A DNA stretch of 12,850 nucleotides. Source: Gemmatimonadales bacterium UBA4718 (GTDB taxonomy: Bacteria; Gemmatimonadota; Gemmatimonadetes; Gemmatimonadales; Gemmatimonadaceae). Below the pieces are notes generated by a model that had not been told where the DNA came from, did not search any database, and was given only the letters and a program-made list of their open reading frames with translations. Each line of letters starts with the position of its first letter. Position 1 is the stretch's first letter. The stretch covers positions 8,270-21,119 of the forward strand of contig DHJO01000026.1 in NCBI GenBank assembly GCA_002404375.1, given 5' to 3'. Positions 1-6,144 of the stretch are shown piece after piece. Made by a program: the position numbers and the translations under genes.

Positions 1-66
1 GAGTGGAGGCGGCGTCTGAGACGAGGCTATTATCTGAGTGGAGGCGGCGTCTAAGATGATGGCTAA
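1..66. repeat. imperfect ~35-bp tandem repeat, two copies
   Basis: A 17-base block beginning GAGTGGAGGCGG occurs at 1-17 and again, identical, at 36-52. The similarity continues imperfectly for another 10-14 bases (18-28 against 53-66, with one indel), so the unit is about 35 bp. The left copy begins at the window edge, so more copies may lie outside. The repeat sits immediately upstream of the rRNA methyltransferase gene. No function can be assigned. Confidence 0.75.
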
Positions 67-86
67 CCTTGGCGTTACATTCACGC

Positions 87-1250
87 ATGACAGTGGCACG
101 CGTGAACTTGAAAGGCGCGCGGCGGTGGCTGAGCGGGCATCCATGGATCTATCGCACCGATGTGATCGAGCGCCCGCTCGTGGACGCGGGTGCCGTGCTC
201 GTCCACGACAACCGCGCGAAGCCGCTCGGCTGGGCGCTGTGGAGCCCGCTGTCGGAAATCTCGCTTCGGCTACTGGATAGCGACCCAAACGCCGTCATAG
301 ACCAGGCGTGGTGGGACGAGCGCATTGCCTCGGCGATTGCGCGGCGCGTCCCGCTCGAGGATCACACCAACGCGTTTCGGCTGATTCACGGCGAGGCGGA
401 CGGATGTCCTTCACTCGTGTGCGACCGGTACGACGAATGGTTGGTGGTGCAGTTCATGAGCGCCGGACTGGAATCTTTCAGGGAGGAGATTCTCTCCTCA
501 CTACGGTCGCTCGTCGAACCGGCCGGGATCCTGGCGCGGAACGACGTTCCATTGAGAGCGAAAGAGGGCTTGCCTCGCGAGACGGTCGTCCTTGCTGGCG
601 AAGTCCCACGCGAGATCGAGGTACACGAGTACGGCGTGAAATTCCTCGCCGCGCCGTGGACCGGCCAGAAGACAGGGGCTTTCCTCGACCAGCGTGAGAA
701 CCGCCATTTTGTTGGAACACTCGCCCGGGGTCGCGCGCTCGATTGCTTCAGCTACCATGGATCGTTCTCACTGCACCTGGCGCAAAAAGCAACGCACGTG
801 ACCGCGCTCGACGCCTCGGGGCCCGCGCTGGTCCGTGCGGCGGAGAATGCCGCTCGAAACTCGCTCGCGAACATCTCCTTCGTCGAGGCGAATGCGTTCG
901 ACTACCTGCGGGAGAAAGAGCGCGAAGGAATCACCTTCGACACGATCGTCCTCGACCCACCGGCGTTCGCCAAGACGCGCGCCGCGATTCCGGGAGCGAT
1001 GCGCGGATACAAGGACATCAACCTGCGAGCGATGCGTCTTCTCGCGCCCGGCGGCTTGCTCTATACTGCGAGCTGCAGCTTCCACCTGACCAAGCCGCTG
1101 TTTCTGGAGATGCTTCAGGACGCCGCCGCCGACAGCGGACGTCGTATCGCGATCCGCGCGTTTACGGGTCAACCACTCGATCACCCCGAGGTGTTGACCA
1201 TTCCGGAGACGGGTTACATCAAGGGGGCCCTGCTCGAGGTGATGGAGTGA
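87..1250 (+). CDS. rlmI: RlmI-type class I rRNA large-subunit methyltransferase
   Basis: A cytosolic SAM-dependent methyltransferase of the RlmI/YccW family; the E. coli member makes m5C at position 1962 of 23S rRNA. Residues 1-65 form the PUA-like RNA-binding domain, opening with the typical RV.LK...R.L.GHPW. Next come the family signatures HGEADGCPSLVCDRY (101-115) and GQKTGAFLDQRENR (193-206). The Rossmann domain carries motif I LDCFSYHGSFSLH (218-230), acidic D242 in motif II, motif IV DPPAF (290-294) and a conserved SCS (329-331) whose Cys330 is the likely catalytic cysteine. Its 387 residues are usual for the family. I chose ATG 87 because the PUA opening follows directly; an in-frame TTG at 69 is possible and neither has a clear Shine-Dalgarno. 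The stop lies 1 base from that of the convergent glycosylase gene. Family is secure; the exact modified nucleotide is inferred. Confidence 0.93.
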   Translation: MTVARVNLKGARRWLSGHPWIYRTDVIERPLVDAGAVLVHDNRAKPLGWALWSPLSEISLRLLDSDPNAVIDQAWWDERIASAIARRVPLEDHTNAFRLIHGEADGCPSLVCDRYDEWLVVQFMSAGLESFREEILSSLRSLVEPAGILARNDVPLRAKEGLPRETVVLAGEVPREIEVHEYGVKFLAAPWTGQKTGAFLDQRENRHFVGTLARGRALDCFSYHGSFSLHLAQKATHVTALDASGPALVRAAENAARNSLANISFVEANAFDYLREKEREGITFDTIVLDPPAFAKTRAAIPGAMRGYKDINLRAMRLLAPGGLLYTASCSFHLTKPLFLEMLQDAAADSGRRIAIRAFTGQPLDHPEVLTIPETGYIKGALLEVME

Positions 1251-1251
1251 A

Positions 1252-2037
1252 CTATGGGCGCTGACAGTCCGGGCAGAAATAGGTGGAACGCCCCGCCTGC
1301 ACGATGCGCTCGATGGTTCCGTTGCAGCGTCGGCAGATTTTTCCTTCGCGATCGTAGACCGCAAACCGGCTCGTTCCGCGGGTGTCAGTGTAGCGCCCGG
1401 GCCGGCGCTTTTTCGGACTGAGCACGAGTCTGATTGCCGCGACGAGCTTCTCCAGCTTCTCCTTCGCCAAGCTCGCGGATGGCGCTCGGGGATCCAGCTC
1501 CGCCTCCCACAGCGCCTCCGCAGCGTAGATGTTGCCGAGTCCGGCGATCACTGATTGATCCATGAGCGCGGGCTTGATTGCGACCTTTCTCCGCCCGAGC
1601 ACCTGCGCGAGATAATCCGCGTCGAGCGCGAGATCGCTCGCTTCCCTTCCCAGCTTCGGCAGCGACGACGCGCCTTTCCTGTCCAGCGTGATGGAGGAGA
1701 GGGCCCTTCGGTCCACGAGCGAAACCCTGGTTCCATCGGTGAGATCGATCGCTGCGCGCGCGAACCGGTCCAGACCGTCATCCGTTGTTCCGATCTCCCA
1801 GTCGCCATTCATCCTGAAGTGAACGACGAGCGTATCTCCGTTGTCGAGATGGAGGAGCTGATGTTTTCCCCTGCGCTCTATCCGATCGATCCGCTTTCCC
1901 TTGACGGCGCGCGATCGAGCGGGCGAGAGTTTTCTCTTGAGGGCGGGATGGATGGCTTTGACCGATGCGATCGTTTTCCCCAGCGCCGCGCGGCTCAGGG
2001 CGCGCGCGGCGCGCTCAACTTCCGGTAGCTCAGGCAT
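1252..2037 (-). CDS. mutM: formamidopyrimidine-DNA glycosylase family protein (Fpg/MutM)
   Basis: A bifunctional base-excision-repair glycosylase/AP lyase of the Fpg/Nei family that removes oxidised purines such as 8-oxoguanine. The start MPELPEVE supplies the catalytic N-terminal proline (P2) and E3. RRGKHQLL carries the conserved Lys (K58), KPALMDQ plus GLGNIYAAEALW (155-177) form the helix-two-turn-helix, and the C-terminal zinc finger is C235-x2-C238 with C255-x2-C258 ending GRSTYFCPDCQ. The 261 residues are typical. One oddity: the DNA-intercalation loop reads DRRALSS (109-115), where Fpg normally has a D-x-R-x-F-G pattern, so the wedge Phe is replaced by Leu; an Fpg2-like or altered-specificity member is possible. 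The start lies 19 bp after the stop of the upstream MEDS regulator, and an AGGAAGG (minus strand, 2058-2052) overlaps that stop, suggesting co-transcription and perhaps coupling. Family is certain, substrate less so. Confidence 0.92.
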   Translation of the reverse strand: MPELPEVERAARALSRAALGKTIASVKAIHPALKRKLSPARSRAVKGKRIDRIERRGKHQLLHLDNGDTLVVHFRMNGDWEIGTTDDGLDRFARAAIDLTDGTRVSLVDRRALSSITLDRKGASSLPKLGREASDLALDADYLAQVLGRRKVAIKPALMDQSVIAGLGNIYAAEALWEAELDPRAPSASLAKEKLEKLVAAIRLVLSPKKRRPGRYTDTRGTSRFAVYDREGKICRRCNGTIERIVQAGRSTYFCPDCQRP

Positions 2038-2056
2038 CTAGTCCGCGCTAACCTTC

Positions 2057-2872
2057 CTATGCAATCGTCCTTCCCACGGGATACCTGAACGTGTCATCGT
2101 GGTCTTTGAGCGCATCCAACAATTCGACGCCCGTGAACCTCCGCGCATCGTACGCGCAGAGCGCCACCACCGGGAAACGCGGGACGATGAGTCGCTCGAA
2201 TCCGACCTCCAGCTCGATCATTTCTTTCGCCGATATTATCAGGCGAAGGCCCCACATGTCGCCCACGACACGGAACGACTCGACGCCCTCGTCCTCGGCT
2301 TTCTTCATGGCGACCTCGAAGAAGCGGCACTGTTCTGCCGGAGACGGCTGGTGCTCGGACACGATCAGCCGGCCGGCCTTGATGTCCGAGTCCAGTGAAG
2401 GGCGCTTCTTCTTCATCGCCTTCAGAATGTCCGTCTGTGCGGCTGACGGAGCCACGAGGAAGCAGACACTTTTTTTCTGCAATCCTTCCAGCAGAAACGG
2501 AACCGCGAGGTCGAGCCGTCCAGCATCACTTCCGTAAATGCCGCATAGGTGATTTCCGTGGATGGCGGCGACCGCTTCGTCTTGGGGGCCTTGCCTCCTC
2601 ATCGTGCCCTCCTTGCCGTTGGCCGTGCGCTGCGCGCCGGCGGGCTCTTCTATAAATGCCAACAAGTCTACGCGGCGAAACCGGCGCTCGCGCCGCCGGC
2701 CGATGCGAAGACACGGCAGAATGCCTTCGTTCGTCCATCGGCGGAGCGATGCCTCGCTCACACTCAGAAACCGAGCGGCTCCGCTGATGTCGAGTAGTTC
2801 GATTGCATCAGTGGACCCGCCACCGGCAGCGGTGATCCAATAGTCGCCTTCGGTCCGCAAACGTACTCTCAT
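2057..2872 (-). CDS. MerR-type HTH + MEDS sensory domain regulator (copy 2, distal)
   Basis: A one-component regulator, probably cytosolic. Using the 271-residue form from ATG 2872, residues ~24-76 are a MerR/excisionase-like winged HTH (ISGAARFLSVSEASLRRWTN, then LRIGRRRERRFRRVDLLAF). Residues ~77-104 are a low-complexity linker and ~105-267 a MEDS domain (HLCGIYGSD, FLLEGL, SFRVVGDMW, VVALCAYDARRFTG, DTFRYP). MEDS is the sensory domain of DcmR, regulator of dichloromethane dehalogenase in methylotrophs; the ligand here is unknown. It lacks the MerR coiled-coil dimerisation helix. Compared with its neighbour copy it has ~20 extra N-terminal residues; a GTG at 2881 would add three more, and neither start has a clear ribosome-binding site. 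It follows the paralogue by 89 bp and precedes mutM by 19 bp on the same strand, so an operon is likely. Confidence 0.85.
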   Translation of the reverse strand: MRVRLRTEGDYWITAAGGGSTDAIELLDISGAARFLSVSEASLRRWTNEGILPCLRIGRRRERRFRRVDLLAFIEEPAGAQRTANGKEGTMRRQGPQDEAVAAIHGNHLCGIYGSDAGRLDLAVPFLLEGLQKKSVCFLVAPSAAQTDILKAMKKKRPSLDSDIKAGRLIVSEHQPSPAEQCRFFEVAMKKAEDEGVESFRVVGDMWGLRLIISAKEMIELEVGFERLIVPRFPVVALCAYDARRFTGVELLDALKDHDDTFRYPVGRTIA

Positions 2873-2961
2873 GCGCAGCACTCGGGAATCAACCGGGGCG
2901 GGTCTATCGCGAATGTCATACCTGTTTGAATAGCAAAGACCAGCAGGGGATAGGCGTGCAG

Positions 2962-3720
2962 CTAAGCGAGCGCCCTTTCCAGGGGATACCGGAACGTATC
3001 CCGATGCGCCTTGAGCGCGTCCAGCACATCTACCCCGGAGAACCGTCGCACGTCATAGGCACAGACTGTCACCACCGGGTAGCGCCTGACGATGAACTGG
3101 TCGTAGGCAGCTTCATATTCGGCGAACCTTTGTGCGCTCGCCTTTCTGCGCATCTGCCACGTGTCGCCGAAGACGCGAAACGACTGCGTTCCCGCCGCGG
3201 CAGCCTTGTCCAGCTGCACCTCGAAGTCTTTGATCTGTGCGCGTGGATCTTTCTGGTAGTCGCAGTACAACAGCTTCCCGGCGGTAATGTCCTTTTGCAG
3301 CGATGGCCGCTTGTCCTTGAGATACCTGAGGATGTGGTTCGTCGACCGCTCCGACGCCACGAGGTAAACCATGCTCCCTTCCTGCAATCCCTCGAGCATG
3401 AACCGAACGGCGAGCGTGGCCCGGCCGAGCTCGCTGTCAAAGAGCGCGCACAGATGACCGCCGCGCGTCAGCGTAATCGAGTCGTCGATTGGCCTTGCCG
3501 TGGAGTCCGCCGCCGGACGCGAATCCGTCAACGGTGAGCGCGAGGGTTGGTGCTCCATGAAGGCGAGCAAGTCCGCGCGGCGAAATCTGCGCTCACGTCG
3601 CTGGCCGATACGAAGACACTGCAGCACTCCCGCATTCGTCCACCTGCGGAGCGATGTCTCGCTGACGTTGAGGAATCGGGCGGCTTCACCGATGTCGAGG
3701 AGATCGTTCACGTCGGTCAT
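2962..3720 (-). CDS. MerR-type HTH + MEDS sensory domain regulator (copy 1, proximal)
   Basis: A 252-residue paralogue of the adjacent downstream gene with the same architecture. HTH is residues 7-56 (LLDIGEAARFLNVSETSLRR, LRIGQRRERRFRRADLLAF), linker 57-86, and MEDS 88-246 (GGHLCALFDSE, MLEGLQ, SFRVFGDTW, VVTVCAYDVRRFSG, DTFRYPLERA). The HTH halves of the two proteins are nearly identical through the recognition helix and wing, so they may bind the same or overlapping operators; the MEDS halves differ far more, consistent with different inputs. The start is ATG 3720, with a GGAGG on the minus strand at 3738-3734 (13-base spacing, somewhat long). It is the first gene of the likely leftward operon and faces the palindrome-bearing divergent region. 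MEDS proteins may bind small organic or one-carbon ligands, or act in signalling with histidine kinases; nothing in the sequence fixes the ligand. Confidence 0.87.
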   Translation of the reverse strand: MTDVNDLLDIGEAARFLNVSETSLRRWTNAGVLQCLRIGQRRERRFRRADLLAFMEHQPSRSPLTDSRPAADSTARPIDDSITLTRGGHLCALFDSELGRATLAVRFMLEGLQEGSMVYLVASERSTNHILRYLKDKRPSLQKDITAGKLLYCDYQKDPRAQIKDFEVQLDKAAAAGTQSFRVFGDTWQMRRKASAQRFAEYEAAYDQFIVRRYPVVTVCAYDVRRFSGVDVLDALKAHRDTFRYPLERALA

Positions 3721-3781
3721 TCGTCAACAGAAACCTCCGGTCGTGCGTTCCATCAGCACCGCCCTTGGGAGTTTACCTAAT

Positions 3782-3787
3782 AGTATA
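3782..3787 (-). promoter_or_regulatory. possible -10 element of the MEDS operon
   Basis: Read on the minus strand, 3787-3782 is TATACT, five of six matches to the sigma-70 -10 consensus and ~62 bases upstream of the first MEDS gene start. No good -35 hexamer lies at 16-19 bp; that position is occupied by the palindrome at 3794-3814. This is the layout expected if an activator bound there replaces -35 contacts. The call is tentative, and the phylum's promoter consensus is not known to me. Confidence 0.3.
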
Positions 3788-3793
3788 GCTCGA

Positions 3794-3814
3794 CCGACAG
3801 ATATAATCTGTCGG
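3794..3814. promoter_or_regulatory. perfect 9-bp-arm palindrome, candidate operator
   Basis: The arms CCGACAGAT (3794-3802) and ATCTGTCGG (3806-3814) are exact reverse complements separated by ATA. The centre contains TATAAT (3802-3807) on the plus strand. The site lies 74-94 bp upstream of the first MEDS gene, and no T-tract follows on either strand, so an operator is likelier than a terminator. The dimer-symmetric layout suits a MerR-like HTH protein, so autoregulation by one or both MEDS regulators is a natural guess. I found no second copy by eye. Confidence 0.6.
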
Positions 3815-3873
3815 CGTGCAGGTCCTCAGTAATAGACCGGACCCGGCTAAACCTCATCCGTTCCTTCCGACTG

Positions 3874-3923
3874 CACAGCATACCATACCATAGCATAGCA
3901 TAGCACAGCATAGGCCAGCTTAG
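3874..3923. repeat. pentanucleotide (CATAG-like) tandem repeat
   Basis: Ten consecutive 5-base units are seen: CACAG, CATAC twice, CATAG three times, CACAG, CATAG, GCCAG, CTTAG, decaying to the right. A short echo (ATAGCATAGT) lies at 3961-3970. The tract sits between the palindrome and the rightward promoter candidate. Gain or loss of one unit moves the flanking elements by about half a helical turn, so it could alter promoter geometry. It is not part of a recognisable gene. Confidence 0.8.
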
Positions 3924-3946
3924 CCAGCCCCAAGGTGGTCCCCAAT

Positions 3947-3975
3947 TTGCCTAACAAAGTATAGCATAGTACAAT
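3947..3975 (+). promoter_or_regulatory. candidate sigma-70-type promoter for the two-component cluster
   Basis: TTGCCT (3947-3952) and TACAAT (3970-3975) are separated by exactly 17 bases, matching four of six and five of six consensus positions. It lies about 100 bases upstream of the response-regulator start and points at it. The -10 element overlaps the short ATAGCATAG echo of the upstream pentanucleotide tract. Assignment is by consensus only. Confidence 0.42.
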
Positions 3976-4074
3976 GAAAGGTAGCTGTGGGGCCGCTCCC
4001 AATGCCATGCGAATGATGCCAAAGCGAAACAATCCCGCGTGCCCGAGAACGCTTCAGTTGGAGAGGTATCCGTT

Positions 4075-4680
4075 GTGCTAGCTGCTTCCTCCCTCGTGAT
4101 GAAACCCGTTCGCGTCCTCCTCCTCGAAGACTGCGAAGCCGACGCTGAGCTTATCCAGCACGAGCTGTTTCGATCCGGCCTCGCCACGGTCACTGAACGC
4201 GTGGAGACCGAGCACGCATTCGCTTTGGCGCTCAGAGATTTCTTGCCTGATGTGGTCCTTTCCGATCACTCGCTTGGGACATTCGACGCTCAATCCGCGC
4301 TGGCACTGCTTCGCAGCATCCGTCCCACGACCCCACTGATCCTCGTGACTGGCTCCCTCAATAGCGATGCGACCGTAGCGTGCATCCGCGCCGGCGCCGA
4401 GGACCTGATAATGAAAGCAAATCTCAGCGGCCTTTCCGCTTCGATCACCAAAGCCGTCCAGCTGCGCCGCCCGCTCGACAAGCTCACGCCGCGACAGATC
4501 GAGGTGTTACAGATGGTGGCAGAAGGCCACCGCACGAGAGAGATCGCCGTCCGTCTCAAGCTGAGCGTAAAAACCGTGGAAAGCCATCGCGGCGAGATAA
4601 TGAAGCGGCTCCAGATTCACGATGTGGTCGGCCTGGTTCGCTACGCAATGCGCGTGGGACTCGTCTCCCCGCTCGTGTGA
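4075..4680 (+). CDS. NarL/FixJ-type response regulator (REC-LuxR HTH)
   Basis: A cytosolic two-component response regulator and the only DNA-binding output of this cluster. With the GTG start at 4075 it has 201 residues. Receiver ~10-130: acidic pair E18/D19 (LLLEDCEADAELI), phospho-acceptor D64 (DVVLSDHSL), T92 (LILVTGS) and K114 (LIMKANL). LuxR-type HTH ~138-200: LTPRQIEVLQMVAEGHRTRE, then LSVKTVESHRGEIMKRL. I prefer GTG 4075 because GGAGAGG at 4060-4066 lies 8 bases ahead. Alternatives are GTG 4039, which would put that motif inside the gene, and ATG 4099, which begins right at the receiver but has no purine-rich site. A 102-bp gap separates it from the kinase gene. Its receiver shares the L.EDxEADAxLI opening of the hybrid kinase's N-terminal receiver, so the two may answer the same kinase. 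Confidence 0.9.
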   Translation: MLAASSLVMKPVRVLLLEDCEADAELIQHELFRSGLATVTERVETEHAFALALRDFLPDVVLSDHSLGTFDAQSALALLRSIRPTTPLILVTGSLNSDATVACIRAGAEDLIMKANLSGLSASITKAVQLRRPLDKLTPRQIEVLQMVAEGHRTREIAVRLKLSVKTVESHRGEIMKRLQIHDVVGLVRYAMRVGLVSPLV

Positions 4681-4782
4681 GCAGTATCGAATCGTCCATT
4701 CTCCAGTCAACACCGTACGCGATAGAGGGCTCAGGGCAACACCCGATAGTGCGAAACGCAGCGGAGCCGTATTACAAAGTAG

Positions 4783-6144
4783 GTGAATGATTCCGCACTG
4801 CAGGCGCGGGCTCGCGAGCCCGTCGCCAACTCAAGTCCGGATCTCCCAGGCGCGGTCATCGGGTTAGGCGAGGATGGAAGCCTGAGTCTGTTCAATCCAT
4901 CGGGCGGGAGGTGCCTGGTGAAAGAACCCCCGAAAGTCCGCGCGTTGTCCAAGAGACAACCGAAGAAACAGACCCCGCCTGTGGGCGACGTGGCACGGGC
5001 GCCGCGCACTTCCTCTCTGCTCGACGTTCTCACGCACGAGGAGAGCGTGCACCAGATGATGGACAGCAGGGGAGATTATGCGATCTTCATGCTCGATTCG
5101 AGGGGATGCGTAGCGAGCTGGAACAAGGGTGCGCACCACATCAAAGGCTATTCTCGCCAGGAGATCATCGGCAAGGATTTCTCGGTGTTTTATTCGGCCG
5201 AGGACCGTGCGAGCGGAAGGCCGAAGCGAGACCTGGCCATTGCGGCGCGCGACGGGCGCTTCGAAGAAGAAGCCATCCGCGTCCGCAAAGACGGCTCCAC
5301 ATTCTGGGGAAATATCGTGCTCTCCGCCGTGCGCGATCGGACGAACACGCTCGCGGGCTTCGTCAAGGTTACTCGCGACCTGACCGAGCGACGTGGAGCG
5401 CAGGCGCGCGCCTTTGCCGATGATCAGGCGCTCAAGGCTGTGAATGCCGAGCTGGAAGCCTTTACCTACTCGGTGTCGCACGACTTGCGTGCGCCCATTC
5501 GCCAGATCGAGGGGTTTTCCAAAATCCTTGGCGAGCATCTCGGAAAGAACATCGATCCGCAGGTCGCCTACTACCTCCAACGCATTCAGGAAGGCTCGCA
5601 GCAAATGGGCCGGCTCGTGAATGACCTGCTCGATCTCGCCCAGATTGGACAGAAGCAGGCAAGGCCCCGGCTCATATCGCTCGATTCACTCATCGCCCAG
5701 GTGTTGGCGAACGTGCGAGAAGAAATCACGGATCGCGACATGGAGTGGCGAGTCGATTCCTTTCCGGCAGTACTGTGCGACCCTGGTCTGATGCACATCG
5801 CGTTCACGAACCTGTTGTCGAATGCCGTCAAGTACACGAGACCACGCAAGAAGGCAGTTATAGAGATCGGGCACATGGTCGCCGATGAACAGCTGGTGAT
5901 ATACGTTCGCGACAACGGTGTCGGCTTCGACATGAAGTACGCGGACAAACTTTTCGGTGTCTTTCAGCGGCTTCATCGTGCTGCGGAGTTCGAAGGCGAC
6001 GGAGTCGGGCTCGCGACCGTGCAGCGCATAATTCGCAAGCACAACGGCCGCGTTTGGGCGGAATCGGCTCCCGATAGCGGCGCAACCTTCTTCTTCACCC
6101 TGGGCGGCAACATCGCGACTCACGCGACCAACGCGGCGAAATGA
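4783..6144 (+). CDS. PAS-domain sensor histidine kinase (bacteriophytochrome-type HisKA)
   Basis: A soluble 453-residue sensor kinase with no membrane segment. Residues ~20-45 look like the beginning of a PAS domain (GAVIGLGEDGSLSLFNPS) that then breaks off into a basic, proline-rich linker. A complete PAS domain covers ~92-200 (WNKGAHHIKGYSRQEIIGKD ... KVTRDLTERR). HisKA carries FTYSVSHDLRAP with phospho-acceptor H233. The HATPase_c domain shows the N box NLLSNAVKYT (343-352), G1 RDNGVGFD (376-383) and G2 EGDGVGLA (404-411). The HisKA/HATPase type is that found after phytochromes and in many PAS kinases. There is no receiver, so phosphate must pass to a separate protein: the upstream REC-LuxR regulator or the N-terminal receiver of the next kinase. 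The start is GTG 4783 with no clear ribosome-binding site. The stop overlaps the next start by four bases (ATGA). Confidence 0.9.
   Translation: MNDSALQARAREPVANSSPDLPGAVIGLGEDGSLSLFNPSGGRCLVKEPPKVRALSKRQPKKQTPPVGDVARAPRTSSLLDVLTHEESVHQMMDSRGDYAIFMLDSRGCVASWNKGAHHIKGYSRQEIIGKDFSVFYSAEDRASGRPKRDLAIAARDGRFEEEAIRVRKDGSTFWGNIVLSAVRDRTNTLAGFVKVTRDLTERRGAQARAFADDQALKAVNAELEAFTYSVSHDLRAPIRQIEGFSKILGEHLGKNIDPQVAYYLQRIQEGSQQMGRLVNDLLDLAQIGQKQARPRLISLDSLIAQVLANVREEITDRDMEWRVDSFPAVLCDPGLMHIAFTNLLSNAVKYTRPRKKAVIEIGHMVADEQLVIYVRDNGVGFDMKYADKLFGVFQRLHRAAEFEGDGVGLATVQRIIRKHNGRVWAESAPDSGATFFFTLGGNIATHATNAAK

Larger units (their letters stand above)
3721..4074. other. divergent intergenic control region
   Basis: This 354-bp non-coding stretch separates the leftward MEDS operon from the rightward two-component cluster and must hold the promoters of both. 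It is visibly AT-richer than its surroundings. It contains a perfect palindrome (3794-3814), a pentanucleotide repeat tract (3874-3923) with a short echo near 3961-3970, and a promoter-like sequence facing right (3947-3975). I see no convincing gene in it. Confidence 0.7.

Noticed and set aside
1..66. CRISPR-like repeat at the left edge
   Set aside because: Only two copies with an ~18-base spacing part that is itself similar between copies, so it is a simple tandem repeat rather than repeat-spacer units.
768..1364. A 198-residue minus-strand open frame spanning the methyltransferase 3' end
   Set aside because: It is a shadow of the methyltransferase gene that crosses into mutM in another frame, with no domain signature.
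2926..3537. A 203-residue plus-strand open frame opposite the first MEDS regulator
   Set aside because: It is antisense to a well-supported gene, has no recognisable motif, and its openness is explained by GC codon bias.
3847..4032. A 61-residue hydrophobic minus-strand reading frame that looks like a small membrane protein
   Set aside because: Its hydrophobic C-terminal half is produced by the CATAG pentanucleotide repeat (alternating Y-A-V/L-C-Y-A), it begins with TTG, and no ribosome-binding site is seen. It also occupies the likely promoter region.
4864..5604. A 246-residue minus-strand open frame opposite the PAS kinase
   Set aside because: It is antisense to a kinase whose domains are all intact; its composition is that of a complementary-strand shadow.
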